Assembly (NCBI GenBank): GCA_031216445.1
Contig: CM062219.1
Location: 19,292,501 to 19,356,500, forward strand
Source: Lateolabrax maculatus
Taxonomy: Eukaryota > Chordata > Actinopteri > Acropomatiformes > Lateolabracidae
Reading direction: 5' to 3'
Length of the DNA: 64,000 bases
The notes beneath the pieces are model-generated. The model searched no databases and had not been told where the DNA came from. It was given only the letters and a program-made list of their open reading frames with translations. This document shows positions 46,440-58,503 of this stretch, one piece after another; positions within the stretch are counted from its first letter, which is position 1; the number at the start of each line of letters is the position of its first letter. The translations under genes and the position numbers were made by a program.

Positions 46440-47095
46440 TTCAGGCGCTTTCACACCTGTTTGGCTCTTTGGTTTTGGGCCATGGAAAAGAATGATATAT
46501 TGTTGCCTTTGCCTCTGGTCAAGTCCACACTGCTGTACACGTGAAGTCACGTGGACTGAGAGGTAACTCGGTGATTGGACCGTTTTTGACAGTCACCCAA
46601 CATCAACCAACTGTCAGCAGGTCATTCTGTACCATACTGCTTTGTAACCGTTTATTCAGGTTCTCATGTGTCACAAACAACTCTATAAGACTGCAACTCC
46701 ACCGCTTTTTATGAAAAATAAAAAACAGGATGAAAAAGTGGTGTCCTGTACAATATTACAGTGTGGAATACAATACACCACAGTTTGACTCCTCTCTGTG
46801 ACCAATCAGGGAAAATCTCTGGGATGTGCTAGTGTGTTACCATGGTTACAAACCTATCTTGCATAGCCTATAAGTTTCTTATACAGATCACTTATAAGAT
46901 TATTTCATAAACAGTTCAAAATCAGCAAATGACTTAGTGCAGAACAAAAAAGTATTAAAGAATAGTGGATTAGAGTCCACCTGGAAGAGGATCAAGACCC
47001 TCCTGGCCCAACTTTCACACCACAAACCGAACTACACGGGCAAACACACCACTGTTTGAACCAAACTGGTTTGGGTTGAAATAACCCTTAGTGTA
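46440..47095. mobile_element. Possible inverted-repeat DNA element (GCGCTTTCACACCTGTTTGG end)
   Basis: Left part GCTTTCACACCTGTTTGG / CTTTGGTTTTGG and right part CCAACTTTCACACCACAAAC / TTTGAACCAAACTGGTTTGG are loosely inverted. Fish genomes have hAT-like miniature elements with TTTCACACCTG-type ends. Termini are not clean here, so this is a weak call. Confidence 0.35.
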
Positions 47096-47429
47096 TTGTG
47101 TAGGACTTTTATTTGGGATGAAAATGGTTTGAGTTTCTGCCATCAGTGTTCCAATCATGATTTGGGTGATGTGAACACCTGAGCCCTGTAAAACTGGAAT
47201 ACCATTATATATTATAGGCTATAATTATTACCTTTTGGCAAAGCCGCACCATGAAAAGCTTTGATCCATCAGCTTCTAGCAATAACTGTTTGTACTATAA
47301 CCATCTGAAGTTATAGTGAGCGTCTTTTTTATATGATTTCTGCAAAGGTTTATGGACGTGTTTGGACATGGGACCATAGAGTAATTGCAGAAAAAGTAAA
47401 TCATGTTGATTAACTTTCTGGCTTACAGG

Positions 47430-47690
47430 GAGATGAGAAGATCAGTATCACTCATATCTTTCTGCTAAATATGAGCAGCCTATTAGCTTAGCTTAGCTTA
47501 GCAAGAGACAGGGGGAAACAGCTGGCCTGGCTCTGTCCAAAGGCAAAAAGAAATCCACCTCCTGGTACCTCTAAAGCTCACTAATGCTGTTTTCAGTCTT
47601 CATGCTAAGATAAGCTAACCGGCTGCTGGCTGTGTAGCCTTGTATTTAAAAGACAGATATAAGAGTGGTATCAACCTTTTAAAAACAAAA
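47430..47690. repeat. Dispersed repeat with TTAGCTTAGCTTAGC core
   Basis: TTAGCTTAGCTTAGCAAGAG, CAGCTGGCCTGGCTCTGTCC, AAATCCACCTCCTGGTACCT and CTCTAAAGCTCACTAATGC form a combination I recognise as an abundant fish dispersed repeat. Unclassified; no coding sequence. Confidence 0.55.
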
Positions 47691-48194
47691 GCCAATTTCC
47701 CAAAATGTCAAAGTATTACTTTCAGTTCCCGAGAAAATGGACTGCAATTCACGAGGCACAATGCATAAATTGCGTGCTAACAGTGCAAATGTAACTTTAA
47801 TCACTGCTGTTTCATCGCAGTCTCTGTGAAAAGCATCCTTCACTCTGTTTTGAAAGTCGTATGTGCTGTGTCTTTTTAGCTTACAATTTCAAAAAAAGAG
47901 GCCTACATCTCAGCATGTTTTATACTGACAAACACCATCAGCCTTGAGGTCAGATCTGATGGTACACGCTTGAGTTTTGTGTGGATGTCAAAAGGCAGGA
48001 ACTGGAATAGGAGCAGGAAGAAACAGTAGGTCTTACTGCTGAAGGTTGGAAGGAAATGCAAAATAACAACGAATAAAAACAAACAGATCACATGACCACA
48101 GGATGTTTTGCACTGGAAGTAGCCAAAGAACCTTGTCTAAGTCTAAATTAGAGAAAAAACGTTCAACATCATGAGGACAATACCTGAGTCAACA

Positions 48195-49030
48195 ACAGTT
48201 TGTTGGTGCAGATGAAGATGGGGAGGCAGATGAATGGGTGGAAGGGGAAGAGAGAGGACAACAGAAAGAGAACAAAGAGGACGAGGAAGCTGAGAAAGAA
48301 GAGACAATGTTGAGAAGGAGGAGAAAGGGGAGGATAACAACAATAGGGAGAAGTAAGGAGGAAGGAATTAAATGAATAAGAGGCGAAGCAGGAAAAGAAA
48401 GAGGTTGATAAAAGTAGGTATGCGTGTGAGGAGAAGAGGTGGATGAGGAGTAATGAGTTGAAAACCATGAAGACGAAGAAAAGAGAGGAGGAAAATTAGA
48501 AGCTAATGAGGAAGAGGAAGATGAAGAAAAGCCAGAGGAATGCAATGGGGGAAGAAAGGCTGAATGAACAAGATGAAAATGAGGTGGAAAAGAGAGAGGA
48601 GGAGGATCATGAGGAAGGGGAAAAGGTTTAGGAGGAGCAATGGTGCAAATATAGCGAAGACGAATAGGAGGCTGAGGAAGAAGGGGTGAAAAAGGAGGAG
48701 AAAGAGGAGGATGATGAGTAGTGAAGTTAAAGGATGAAGGAATAAGACGGAAATTAGGTGGAAAAAGAAGACATGGTAGGAAGAGAAGGACACTCACATG
48801 GAAGAGTGAATAAAGGGAGGGGGAGGAGAGATGGGGTGAAAACAGCAAAGAGGGATAGGATGAAGAGGAAGAGAAGGAGGAGGTGATAAAGAAGAAGGGG
48901 AAGCATGAGGCAGAGAAGGATGAAGAGGAAGAAGAGGGAAGTGAAGGAGGCTGACAAGGAAGAGTAGTCTGGTTAGGACGGAGAACAGAAGGAGGTAGAG
49001 GAGTAGCAATGGGGCAAAAACAGTGAGGAG
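48195..49030. repeat. Polypurine domain of about 830 bases
   Basis: Plus strand is dominated by GGA, GAA and GAGGAA units with few pyrimidines, the longest such block in the window. Minus-strand frames of 219, 99 and 96 residues are Ser/Leu/Phe/Pro low complexity and overlap in all three frames, as expected for repeat translation. It lacks a clear period. Confidence 0.85.
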
Positions 49031-49317
49031 GAAGAGGAGGGTAAGAGTTACGAAGACGTGGGTGGCATCAGCTGCTCCGACTGTTTGATTCCAAACCTTC
49101 GTCTTCTCAATTAACAGCCGCCATTTTCACACAACACACGTCTTCTGCCTTCACTTTAGCCACTTACACACACAAACACACACCTCTGAACGCACCAACA
49201 CACACTCTTACCACTCATTTGGCTCACACACACACCACAGGAAAACACACAAGTTCCGATGCCGACATTAAAGTCCCAAAACAATTTAGCTTGTCGCACA
49301 CTTGCACTTACAAGCAT

Positions 49318-49319
<2 letters not shown>

Positions 49320-49388
<69 letters not shown>
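49320..49388. repeat. (CA)34 microsatellite
   Basis: Longest pure CA run in the window (69 bases), with CA-rich sequence from 49167. Confidence 0.95.
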
Positions 49389-49389
<1 letters not shown>

Positions 49390-49660
49390 CCGCCTCCCAG
49401 AATAAGTTGGCTGCCTCTAATTGGAGTGGTGTTTGTTGCGGAGAGGTGTTGAGCGCCGCTGTAATTGCCAGGCAGGCTGGTTGACGTTCCCTGTCTCTTT
49501 ATTTTTTAAGGACTGGGTAATTAGGCACGGTGACTGCGATTGTGCCGCCGCCACCGGTACGAGCGAACAGGTGTGGGAGTGAGCGCCGAAAAAACATACA
49601 CGACACCTCGCCGACGTCACAGGCCGACCGCAGTGAGAGGAGAAGGGCTGTTTACCGGCG
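49390..49660. promoter_or_regulatory. Candidate conserved/GC-rich regulatory block
   Basis: Unique sequence after the CA run: GCTGCCTCTAATTGGAGTG, GCCGCTGTAATTGCCAGGC, GGGTAATTAGGCACGG, and a CpG-rich part with GCCGCCGCCACCGG and CCGACGTCAC (a CRE-like TGACGTCA variant). CpG frequency is above the surrounding intron. It could be an enhancer or an internal promoter; neither is shown. Confidence 0.4.
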
Positions 49661-50589
49661 ATGATGCGGGGTGGGGGGGCTCGGAGCCGCAAGGTTTCAC
49701 CAACAGATACTGAAGACAGAGGCCTGAGGCCGTGTTCACCGCGGGGCTGGGGGGGGAGCAGGTATTCAAACGAGGAAACGAGCAGACTGAGACCGAGCAG
49801 GAGAAGAAACGACACAGACACTTGTGAATATAACTAATAACTCAAGACTACAAGATGCAGGCTAATTATTTTCTTTACCACATCCACAACCGGAGTTTAC
49901 TGAGTTGGCATGCTAACAGTTGCTGACTGCCGTGCTAACCCGTGTCCTGTAAGTAAAAACTGAGTTCAAATAACCAAAATGTTTGTTGCAGGTGCATTCA
50001 TCCATTTTACCTGCTGGCCATGGGTCCAAACAACCAAACAGGAAGTAAGAGCTTCCCATTGGCTTTATAGAAGAGGGAACTCAGACTGTACTATCTTGCA
50101 TAGAGCACGGGGGGGGTTTACTGTCTCAGGTGACAGTCTTGTTTAAGTACCCTAAAGTGCTTTTATGGTTAATATTTCTGTGTGGGGACACTTGCAATAA
50201 TGTATCGAATTAGATTTTTCCATTATTTTCCCATTGAATGTTATTGGTGTGTCTGGGGGAGGAGCTTCCTGTTTGAAGGTAAGGGGTAGACGCTCCTCAT
50301 GGTGGGTTGATTGTTAGAGTTGGGTTGTTCCAGTTCAGGTGCAGATCTGCTGGAAGCTTGGTGCTAGCTGGGGTCTAACTGCTGACGGACAGATGTCTTT
50401 TGTACCTTTTGAATAGTTTATTGTCATTTTGTACATAGTTTTCTTTCTTTCAGATTACTCCAGCCTCCGTGTGTCCTACCTTCCTTACAAGCGCTAAACA
50501 GTACAGTTAAGGCTGAATATCATTCGTTTTTTCCAGGTATGTGATCATAAGCCAAAGAACTGCAAACTGAGGTTCACCACAGTGATTAC

Positions 50590-50860
50590 AATTCATCCCG
50601 CGGAGAACAGACAACTCACCCAAATTTCATGGCAATCCATCCAATAGTTATTGTGACATTTAACTCAAAACCACGATGTCAAACTTACGGTGGAGCTACA
50701 GGAAAAGTCGAAGGATCACCAACGTCGTTAGAATACATTTTTGTCTGGCCGACTGAAATTGCCATCCCTACAGCTACCTAGCTGCTAGCGTGGCTAATAA
50801 AAACACAACCATGCTAGCAGATGTGGAGCCTTTGGTTTTCCACCAAGTGAAGTGTTCGCT
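50590..50860 (-). repeat. Dispersed repeat A, copy 5
   Basis: AATTTCATGGCAATCCATCC, GGTGGAGCTACAGGAAAAG and GATCACCAACGTCGTTAGAA match the reverse complement of copy 1, start region. The stretch 49830-50580 is ordinary intron. Confidence 0.6.
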
Positions 50861-50864
50861 CAGC

Positions 50865-52895
50865 ATTTGACAAAAAAAAAATGTTGCCTTGTTTCATTTT
50901 CATAATTGGTCAACAATTCATTGCTTTACGTCACAAACTCGTAAATACCAAATCAGTGGATCGTTTAAACATTCTCATAAACAGAAAACAGAGGAACAGA
51001 AACGCACTTGAAGGCACCATATTATACCATGGCCACTGATAATGCTGGTTCCTTAACATAAGCTGTGTCGGAAATTGTGAAATAGTTCTTTCATTTTTGG
51101 ACACTGTACCCAGGTCATTCTTCTCTTCTTGCAGCATCGCTATCTTTATTTACCTTTCATTTCCTGTGTGCACAATGCATGATGGTCGTTTGTTATTGGT
51201 TGGTGATCATTACAATGTAGTCACTGCTGACAGTAAACCACTAACATAAAAATCAATGTTGAATAATGGAGGTAAAAATTAAATGGCAATTCAGACCAAT
51301 AATCTAACATATTGACAAATATTCATGAAATATGTAGAAAATCCATAGTTGATATAGACATTGTTCATATTCACCCTATGGAAAGGTAACACTTGTTCAT
51401 TTTGCTGTCTGTCTTCCTAACCACTATCCACAGTTAATGACTGGTTTATACTTTGAACATACAAATCAGACAGGTAACCTGTTGCAGGTGTATAACAGAT
51501 GCTTCTAAAAACAGTCACTTCTGACTCCAGCCAAAAGCAGATGAAGACCAGTAATTAAACACTGTCTGTCGACATTTAGTCCACTTATTACAAAGTGCTT
51601 CAAAGCAGCAAAACACACAAACACTGACTGCTGTCACACTCGTCCGAAACATCGAAGAAACAAAACCTGCAAAACATTTATATTTCATTCTTTTAGCTGA
51701 GTCTGACATCTGGTTATAACTGTAAAAACTCTATTATTGCTTTGGTGATTGGCAGATCAAAAGAAATCTAGTCTTAGTTAAACCTGAACCAAATTTTAGT
51801 TACAATTATTTTTTTTTCAATAGCATTTCAATAAATATAGTTCAATGTTTCTGGTTTTAACTAGACTATACCTTGTAATATACTTATTGAATAGTTATAT
51901 GTAACCTACATAGGTACCTAAACAAATCGTGACTTTTCACCCAAATTTTGCAAAGTTTCAACCTACACGTCCAACCACATATTGACATGAAAGTCACTAA
52001 ATTAATGGGAAACATAGCCTAAAGAAAACTAAACCTAAATACATCAAGTACAACAAGATTAAAATAAAAAAATCCACTATATATCACACCAAAGAATAAA
52101 CAAAACTAGATCTGTCCAAACAGACTCAGGGTGAAAAGTTAGTTTGTCAGAAGTGTGTTACCTAGATGTCTGACCTTTTCAACCAAATTCGGTCCACTTT
52201 TAACCAGGACCTCTTTTGAGCTGCAAAACCTAGGTTATGGGAGATGTAACATAAACAAATCGAAAGCTACAGTAAACTACGGAGATGATGCTTAATAAGT
52301 AAATACAAACCAGATCTGTCTAAACAATATCAAGATAAACTCAAACTGAGTCCAGATTATCAACTGGACAGAGCAGGCAGCTGCCCATCTGGTCTGTGGT
52401 AATTTGGTTGATTGCAAATCTGTTAAAGAATAATAAACACTGAAAACTGAAATGCTAAGGTTTGAAGGCAGGTCCTGTATTATTACCTGTCTACCTGTCT
52501 TACAGAGGGCCGCTGTTTCATAATTGACATGGCTATAGAAGTAAATTTGGGTTAAACCCAATGACCACAAACTACAGGTCACTGGGGTCTCACATCTTAT
52601 TTTTTGCCCTGTAATAGTAAATCCAGCCGTGCTCAAAGTAAAACTTAAAACACTAAAACCAACCGAAGTTAAGAAGCCAAACTAAACAACTCAACTCAAT
52701 AAACTTGATTCAAAGACACCAAACTGAACAAAATATAAACTAATCTAACCTTACGAGCTCAGCCCAGCTCAGTACATCTCAGCATCGTCTTTGGGGAAAA
52801 CATATGGAGCTCCGACTCGGTAGCGAGCCGGCCCGTCGAAGCAAGCGGCACGTCAATCTCCTGAGCTTTGGGGGAAAAAAAACACAAATTCACAC
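50865..52895. other. Intron without recognised features
   Basis: AT-rich, low-GC sequence with no repeat family, motif cluster or open frame that I can support. Confidence 0.55.
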
Positions 52896-52899
52896 CGAG

Positions 52900-53060
52900 T
52901 TCTCACAGACGCTAACCTTGAAATCACTGCCATTATTAGCAGAGTCATTATTAGCATTAGAAAAGCAAATGGGGCTAATAATATTTGCCATTATGGCTAA
53001 AACCGCCTATTAATCCCTAATCCGCACCACAATTAAGAGCATGGTTGGGTGTTTTTGTGA
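52900..53060. promoter_or_regulatory. Candidate conserved non-coding element (TTATTAGC repeats of site)
   Basis: CTGCCATTATTAGCAGAGTC, ATTATTAGCATTAG, GGGGCTAATAATATTTGCC, GCCATTATGGC and CCTATTAATCCCTAATCC give at least six homeodomain-like TAAT cores in 160 bases, some as inverted pairs. Not low-complexity overall. Conservation untested. Confidence 0.42.
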
Positions 53061-53319
53061 GTCGTTCTGCATCTCCTCGCCGGGGAAACGAGACAATTTA
53101 ACAGCCTCAGAGGCAGAGAGAAGGTGGGAGGGCGAGGTATTAAGCGACTGGCTCGTGCTCTCCATCTCTATTTTGAAAGCGATCAGCCAGGGTGTTTCTG
53201 AGTGACAGGCGTAACGGAGGCAGATTTGACTGGATAGAGGGAAGAGGGTGGCGGTGGGGGCGTCGCTCGCCGCGTTGAAGCGCGTTATCTGTCTCAGTAC
53301 AAGTGCATCCAATCAAGCG

Positions 53320-53580
53320 GGAGAGGGGATATTATTAAAGCAACCCCCTTTTTACTCCGCTGTGAACTGTGACTTAATAAGCTATGCCAATTAGGGGAAC
53401 AAAAATCAGGCATGCCATCGGCGCTGTATCTATCCTTGCCCAAATTTCTCTGCTAATGCGTGAAGCTCGCTGGCAGAGGCGACAGCGCTGCTGCCGTGTC
53501 TTTCTGTTTGGCTTTGACAAGAGAAAGAAGACGAGGAAGAGGTGGAAGGTGGGACAAAAATAATACAAAAAAGGATAAAG
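53320..53580. promoter_or_regulatory. Candidate conserved non-coding element
   Basis: GGGGATATTATTAAAGC, CTTAATAAGCTATGCC, AATTAGGGGAAC, CTGCTAATGCGTG and a GC-richer GGCAGAGGCGACAGCGCTGC segment. Together with 52900-53060 this makes a 0.7 kb region nearly free of simple repeats, ended by the (TA)n run. Confidence 0.38.
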
Positions 53581-53618
53581 CTTATTGATTTTGCGATCAT
53601 CTGCCTTAGAGTCTGGTG

Positions 53619-53621
<3 letters not shown>

Positions 53622-53674
<53 letters not shown>
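53622..53674. repeat. (TA)n microsatellite
   Basis: 53-base pure TA run, the only long one in the window; cruciform-prone. Confidence 0.95.
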
Positions 53675-53677
<3 letters not shown>

Positions 53678-53929
53678 TATTTTTTATTTTTTGTCAACAA
53701 ATCCCCTAGAGAAACCACCAATGAATTGATCCTACTAACCAGTGGGAGATCAGATTGAGCTGAGCAAATGTATTGAACTGAACTGGCGACATGTCCAGCG
53801 GGTACCAATGTCAGCTGGGATTAGCCCTCAAGGAAAAGCCACTATCATTATTGGATGTATAGAATAATGGATGGTCTGTTTGTTCATGGGATTGGTTGAA
53901 AATTAGAAGACTTCTGTATAAAACCAGAC

Positions 53930-54470
53930 CTTTTATCCTTTCCTTCCCTCTTTCGTTTTCTTTCCTTCTTCTTTGCTTCCTCCCTTTCCTTCTGTATTTC
54001 CGTTTTCTTTCTACCTTTCTCCCATCATCCCTTCTCTTGTCCTCCCTCTCTTACTCCTTTCTTTCATTGTCTTTCCTTTTTCTCTTTTTCTTCTTCTTTT
54101 CCTTTCTTTCTTTTTATGACTTTTCTTTTTTCCTCCTTGTTTCCTTTTCCCTTCTGCCCTCTCTTCTATCATTCCCTCATTCCTTTCCATTCTTTCCTTC
54201 CTTCCCTTTCTTTTATTTCTTGTTTCTTCTGCTTTCCTTCCTTGCCTGCTTCCTTCACCTCTTTCGGTCTTTACTTCCTTCCTTTTTGCCTTTCCTTTCT
54301 TTATTTTTTCATTTTTCTTCCTTGTTTATTTCCTTTCTCCCCCTTCCTTTTTTTCTCTACTTCCCCTCTTTCCTTCCTTCCTTTATTAGCTCTTATCTTT
54401 ACATCATTCATCTTTCCATTCTTACTTCCCTTTCTCCTTTTCTTTGTTTCCTTCTGCTGACACTTGAGGA
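53930..54470. repeat. Polypyrimidine domain of about 540 bases
   Basis: TTCC/CTTT-rich plus strand. The 311-residue plus-strand frame over it is more than 70% Ser/Leu/Phe and extends into poly-His/Thr over CA runs; it is not a gene. Confidence 0.9.
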
Positions 54471-54577
54471 AACATTTCCTCCATCTCTCGTTGCCAACTT
54501 TTCGTTCCATGGCAACGTGAATGATGCTTTGCCCTCCCGCCCCCAAAGCTCCCTTCCATCCCCCTCTTTAGTCCCAA

Positions 54578-54683
54578 CCACACACACACACACACACACA
54601 CACTTATTCAAAATCTCTCCAAATCTCTCAGACACACATTTTTTTCAGTCATTCTCCTATCAACATTTACACTCTCTCACTCA

Positions 54684-54720
<37 letters not shown>
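54578..54720. repeat. Two (CA)n runs
   Basis: CA at 54579-54602 and at 54686-54720. Confidence 0.95.
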
Positions 54721-54722
<2 letters not shown>

Positions 54723-54724
54723 CA

Positions 54725-57705
54725 GTCGCCTTCCAACACCACTGACAGGGAGACAAACAGCGGATCTGAGAGGTTACAACAGTGTTAAAAAAAAGAGGAA
54801 AAACACCAAAACCAGCCAAGACCTGAAATAGACAAGTGGCAGCATTTTGACAGGCAGAGTGAAGCCGCTCACTGAACGGCTTCATCCAGGAGGAGATTAG
54901 AAACACACACAGAGTTTGAAGTGTGCATTATCTTTCCAGGGATGATCCCAAAATAAACAACAACAACGGCAAAATCTCCCAATAATTAAAACGCCTAATC
55001 CACTTCCTGGTTGGTGATGACCGTGGGCTGAGCGTGTCAGCCGGGACTCGTGGGGATTGTGTGGTGTTTATGTTTAGATGCTTTTGTGGTTTCAGGTGAA
55101 TTGATCGCCAAAAATACGGGGACTTACAGCAAACAAGGAGAGGGCTTCCAACCCAAAACGTATTCGCAGCATTGTGTGAAGGTTGTCGTTTCAAAATTCA
55201 ACCTCTACATGAGACACGTTTGTCACTCCTTATCCTCAAGCGCATCAGATAAACCAAATCCTAAAGCCTGTTTTTATTCCTCTGCCTGTCTGTCTGACTG
55301 ACATGTTATTTTTACACAACACTTGCATTTCGTGCCTTCATCCAGGCTCTCGTCTCCTTTATGTCCTAATTTTGCTGTTGCTGATGTTGTCAACTCTAGA
55401 CCTGTTTAGCAACTTCTGCCTATTTTCCAAAGTATTTGGGGACAAACTGTGTTCTTTATGTTTGGGAATTTCTGAGTTGTGGCAAAAGACCTCTGTCGAT
55501 ATAGGAGAAGAAATGTGACGATGTAATCACTGTGCTGTAGTGTAGTTGCTGGGTATCGAACCTTAATACTTACTTACTCTTTGATCAGAAGTTAAAAATA
55601 AATAATCAAAAAAATAAAATGTCAAAAAATGTCAAAAGAAATCCTCAATTAATGCACATTACCAGCCACTACTGTTTTAATAATATTGTTGTTGAGTTGG
55701 GCCTATTGATAGAAACAGTTGTCGAGTCTGGTGCCATTAAAACAAAGTTTTATCTGCCCAATTAAATAAAAAGTAGTCCAATTGTGCGAAAAACCGACAA
55801 AACTGGCAACATTGTTCACTGGTCACATTTGATGTCAAAGGTCAAAGTCCTGTCTCACAGTCTCTACAAATGAGGTTGCAGCTTTTCATGCAGCTGCAGA
55901 AATAAACCTTCATTTTAACATTAAAATACTGTACATCCAGCCAGCCTGCTGTCATGACATAATAAATATGACAAACTGGATGAAATAAAATATGAAACAA
56001 AGTTTAAATTGTGATGATGCGAGTAAATACTGTGTACTGTTATGGTCATAAAGCTTTCTTAAACCCACCTGGATAACAACACCAACAACATGTCATCCAG
56101 CTAGAATGAAAATGCTTTCTTTGTTCATGAAAAGTTGACAACTTGGAGATACAAGATTTTTTTCACATTTTTATTCCAATGTAGGGAGTCAATGCTGCTA
56201 TGCTTAGAGTATTTAAAATGCCAAATAAATTGGTATTCAAAAATAAGAAATGATAATATAAATTAATCCAGTGCAGGGAAATTGAAGTGTTGAACATAAA
56301 TGACAGGAGTGAACATGAATATAATGTTTCTCTAAATGTATTTTTTATATATTTTTTGTAACTTCTCTGATATATAAACCAAAGTTACAACTGTTAACCT
56401 GAACCTGTGTGGACCCAGCTCAGTGTCTGCGAGTCCCAGCCTCTGGCCTCGCCCCAGCCTTTGGAAACCACTGCTCTCGTGGTTGTGTAGGTCTATAGAG
56501 TTCTAATTAGCTGCATTCACAAACTGCGCTGGGCTCATCAAAATGCCGAGGCCTGCAGAAAGCCACAGCAGGGGTGAGCAGTGTGTGCGTCTGCGTGTTG
56601 CATCTTGTACATGTGGGTGTTTGGATGTGTGTGCATGAGAAACAGAGTGTGATTTGTGTACAGGGATGCGTGTGTGACACCAGTGTGTGTTCAAAAGAAA
56701 AAAGAAAAAAAAAAAAAAAAACAATCCCAAAATGAAGATACACATCGAAGCAGCAAACCGAGGCCTAACAAGCGCTACAAATTCTGCAAAGACTGAGCCT
56801 TTTTTTCCCCCCAAATTTCGGAACATTTGTCGTCCTTCCTTGCGTTTGTATGCACCGCACGGGACAAAACGACGCCACCGAAACCGCAGAGCACAAACAA
56901 CAACAACCACACAACGACGCAGTAAACAAAGAAGACGTCTCTGCATCTCTCTGTTTTCCAGCCAACAAACAAAATGGCTTCCGAAACGCCGTTAAAGAGG
57001 CAAATAACACGAGCAGGAGCAACAGAAACGACCCGGCTGGTTTCTGTGAAAACCTTTCAAGGGAAGATTTGAAAAAAAGAGAAGTATCCTCCCGGTCTGA
57101 AGGACGGAGGTTGAGCTTGTCTCATACAGACTAAGGATGTTATGGAACACACAGCACACTAAAATACTGGAAAACACATGAGGTAAACGACCTACAAGCT
57201 GATATATGATCACAGCAAAGAGGTTCATTATAGAACTGTACATCCAACCACAGAGACAGCAGGAGAATCTGTGATAAAAAGACCGTAAACTCATGCAAAT
57301 ATTGTCAATATGAAATAATATTGGAGCTTCATTTAGCAACCTCTGCTTTTGTTTTGTTTTTGTTTTTATTATCTATAGGAAAATCAGTTTGTTCATCAAT
57401 TGATTAAAGCTGATCAGCTGACAAAGAATTTCCAGTTGACCAACCGACTAATAAACGGGCTCACGAAGCAAACAAAAATTGCATTACTACTCATTAAGTT
57501 AATTTTGTTTTAATGATATATGCAAAAAAAGAAAAAAACAACAGCTCTCAGCAATAAAACAAAGCAAGAAAGAAGATGAGAAGATTGTTTTTTTAAAGTG
57601 GAACCACTCAGCAGGTAGAAAGATTGCACTTGAACTCCCCCCACATATATGCACATAGATACACAAAAACAAACCCAAACAACTCACTGACTGTGTCTCT
57701 CACCA
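54725..57705. other. Intron, mostly featureless
   Basis: Ordinary sequence. An A run lies at 56707-56720. A CpG-containing unique patch follows at 56740-57130 in which plus-strand frames of 94-102 residues are basic and low-complexity. I do not call a gene there. Confidence 0.45.
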
Positions 57706-57709
57706 AGCT

Positions 57710-58081
57710 AGCGTTCAGACCCGAAACCGACGGGGGGGCCACCGTTCAGGTACCGATGAGATCCACGAGTTGGAAGGCGTAACTGGCACCAAAACACCTC
57801 ACAGCACTTCACCATACTCTGACAGAAGATTGTACAACTCTGGAAAGTCACAGCAGGAATTCGCGTTCACACTGATAATCCACCGGGAATGTACACTTGC
57901 ATGTGTTTGTTTGGCCACCACAACACCTTTGCCGCATGATGTGACATTGTAGTTTTTGGCACATGGTTCAACTTTTTTGGCCGGACTGCGTCGGCGCCCC
58001 TGCTGGGCCGCTAGACTGGCCTCATTCAAATTAATGCGTTTTTTTTTTCCCCCACACGGGACTAAAGTCAGTGTGAACGCT
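57710..58081. mobile_element. Miniature inverted-repeat element with AGCGTTCAGAC / GTGTGAACGCT ends
   Basis: AGCGTTCAGACC at left and AGTGTGAACGCT at right are inverted repeats with one mismatch, 372 bases apart. The interior repeats the theme (GCGTTCACACTGATAATCC at 57862). No transposase. Superfamily not determined; hAT- or PIF-like is plausible. Confidence 0.6.
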
Positions 58082-58429
58082 GCCTAAGTGACCGACTGAC
58101 TCAATTAATCAATAACACGCTGAGTAATTACACACTGACGGACTCTTTCACTAATGAACTCACTGGCCTCCACACTGACTGGATGAAAGCATGAATGAAG
58201 GCGTGAATGAATGACATATTAATCCACTAACTTATGACCTAACGTTTACTGCGCTAACAAAGTGACTGACTGACAACAACACAAAAACACATTGCGTACC
58301 TACAGACTGACTAACTTCTTCTTTAGTTAAAACTCCAGACATCCAGACACTCGTATCCATAACATTTCAAAGTCAAAGCCACCATGTTCCACCAACAACA
58401 CCACTGTGTAGAAAAACACAGCTAACTGA

Positions 58430-58430
<1 letters not shown>

Positions 58431-58461
<31 letters not shown>

Positions 58462-58462
58462 A

Positions 58463-58500
<38 letters not shown>
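58431..58500. repeat. Poly-C (31) joined to (CA)n
   Basis: C run at 58431-58461 followed by CACCACAC... to 58500. The transcript strand therefore has (UG)n then G31, strongly G-quadruplex prone. The poly-Gly/Cys frames are artefacts. Confidence 0.95.

Positions 58501-58503
<3 letters not shown>

Noticed and set aside
48189..48848. 219-residue open frame on the minus strand
   Set aside because: Low-complexity Ser/Pro/Leu/Phe from a polypurine tract; all three frames are open over the same stretch.
49417..49821. 134-residue minus-strand frame with a hydrophobic, signal-peptide-like start
   Set aside because: No recognisable domain, composition follows local GC-rich DNA, and no splice or promoter evidence. 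The region is kept only as a candidate regulatory block.
53896..54831. 311-residue open frame on the plus strand, the longest in the window
   Set aside because: It is a translation of a polypyrimidine tract and two CA runs (Ser/Leu/Phe then His/Thr), with no domain and overlapping open frames in the other phases.
56687..57134. Basic 94-102-residue plus-strand frames after the poly-A run
   Set aside because: Arg/Thr/Asn-rich composition with no family resemblance; chance frames in CpG-containing intron.
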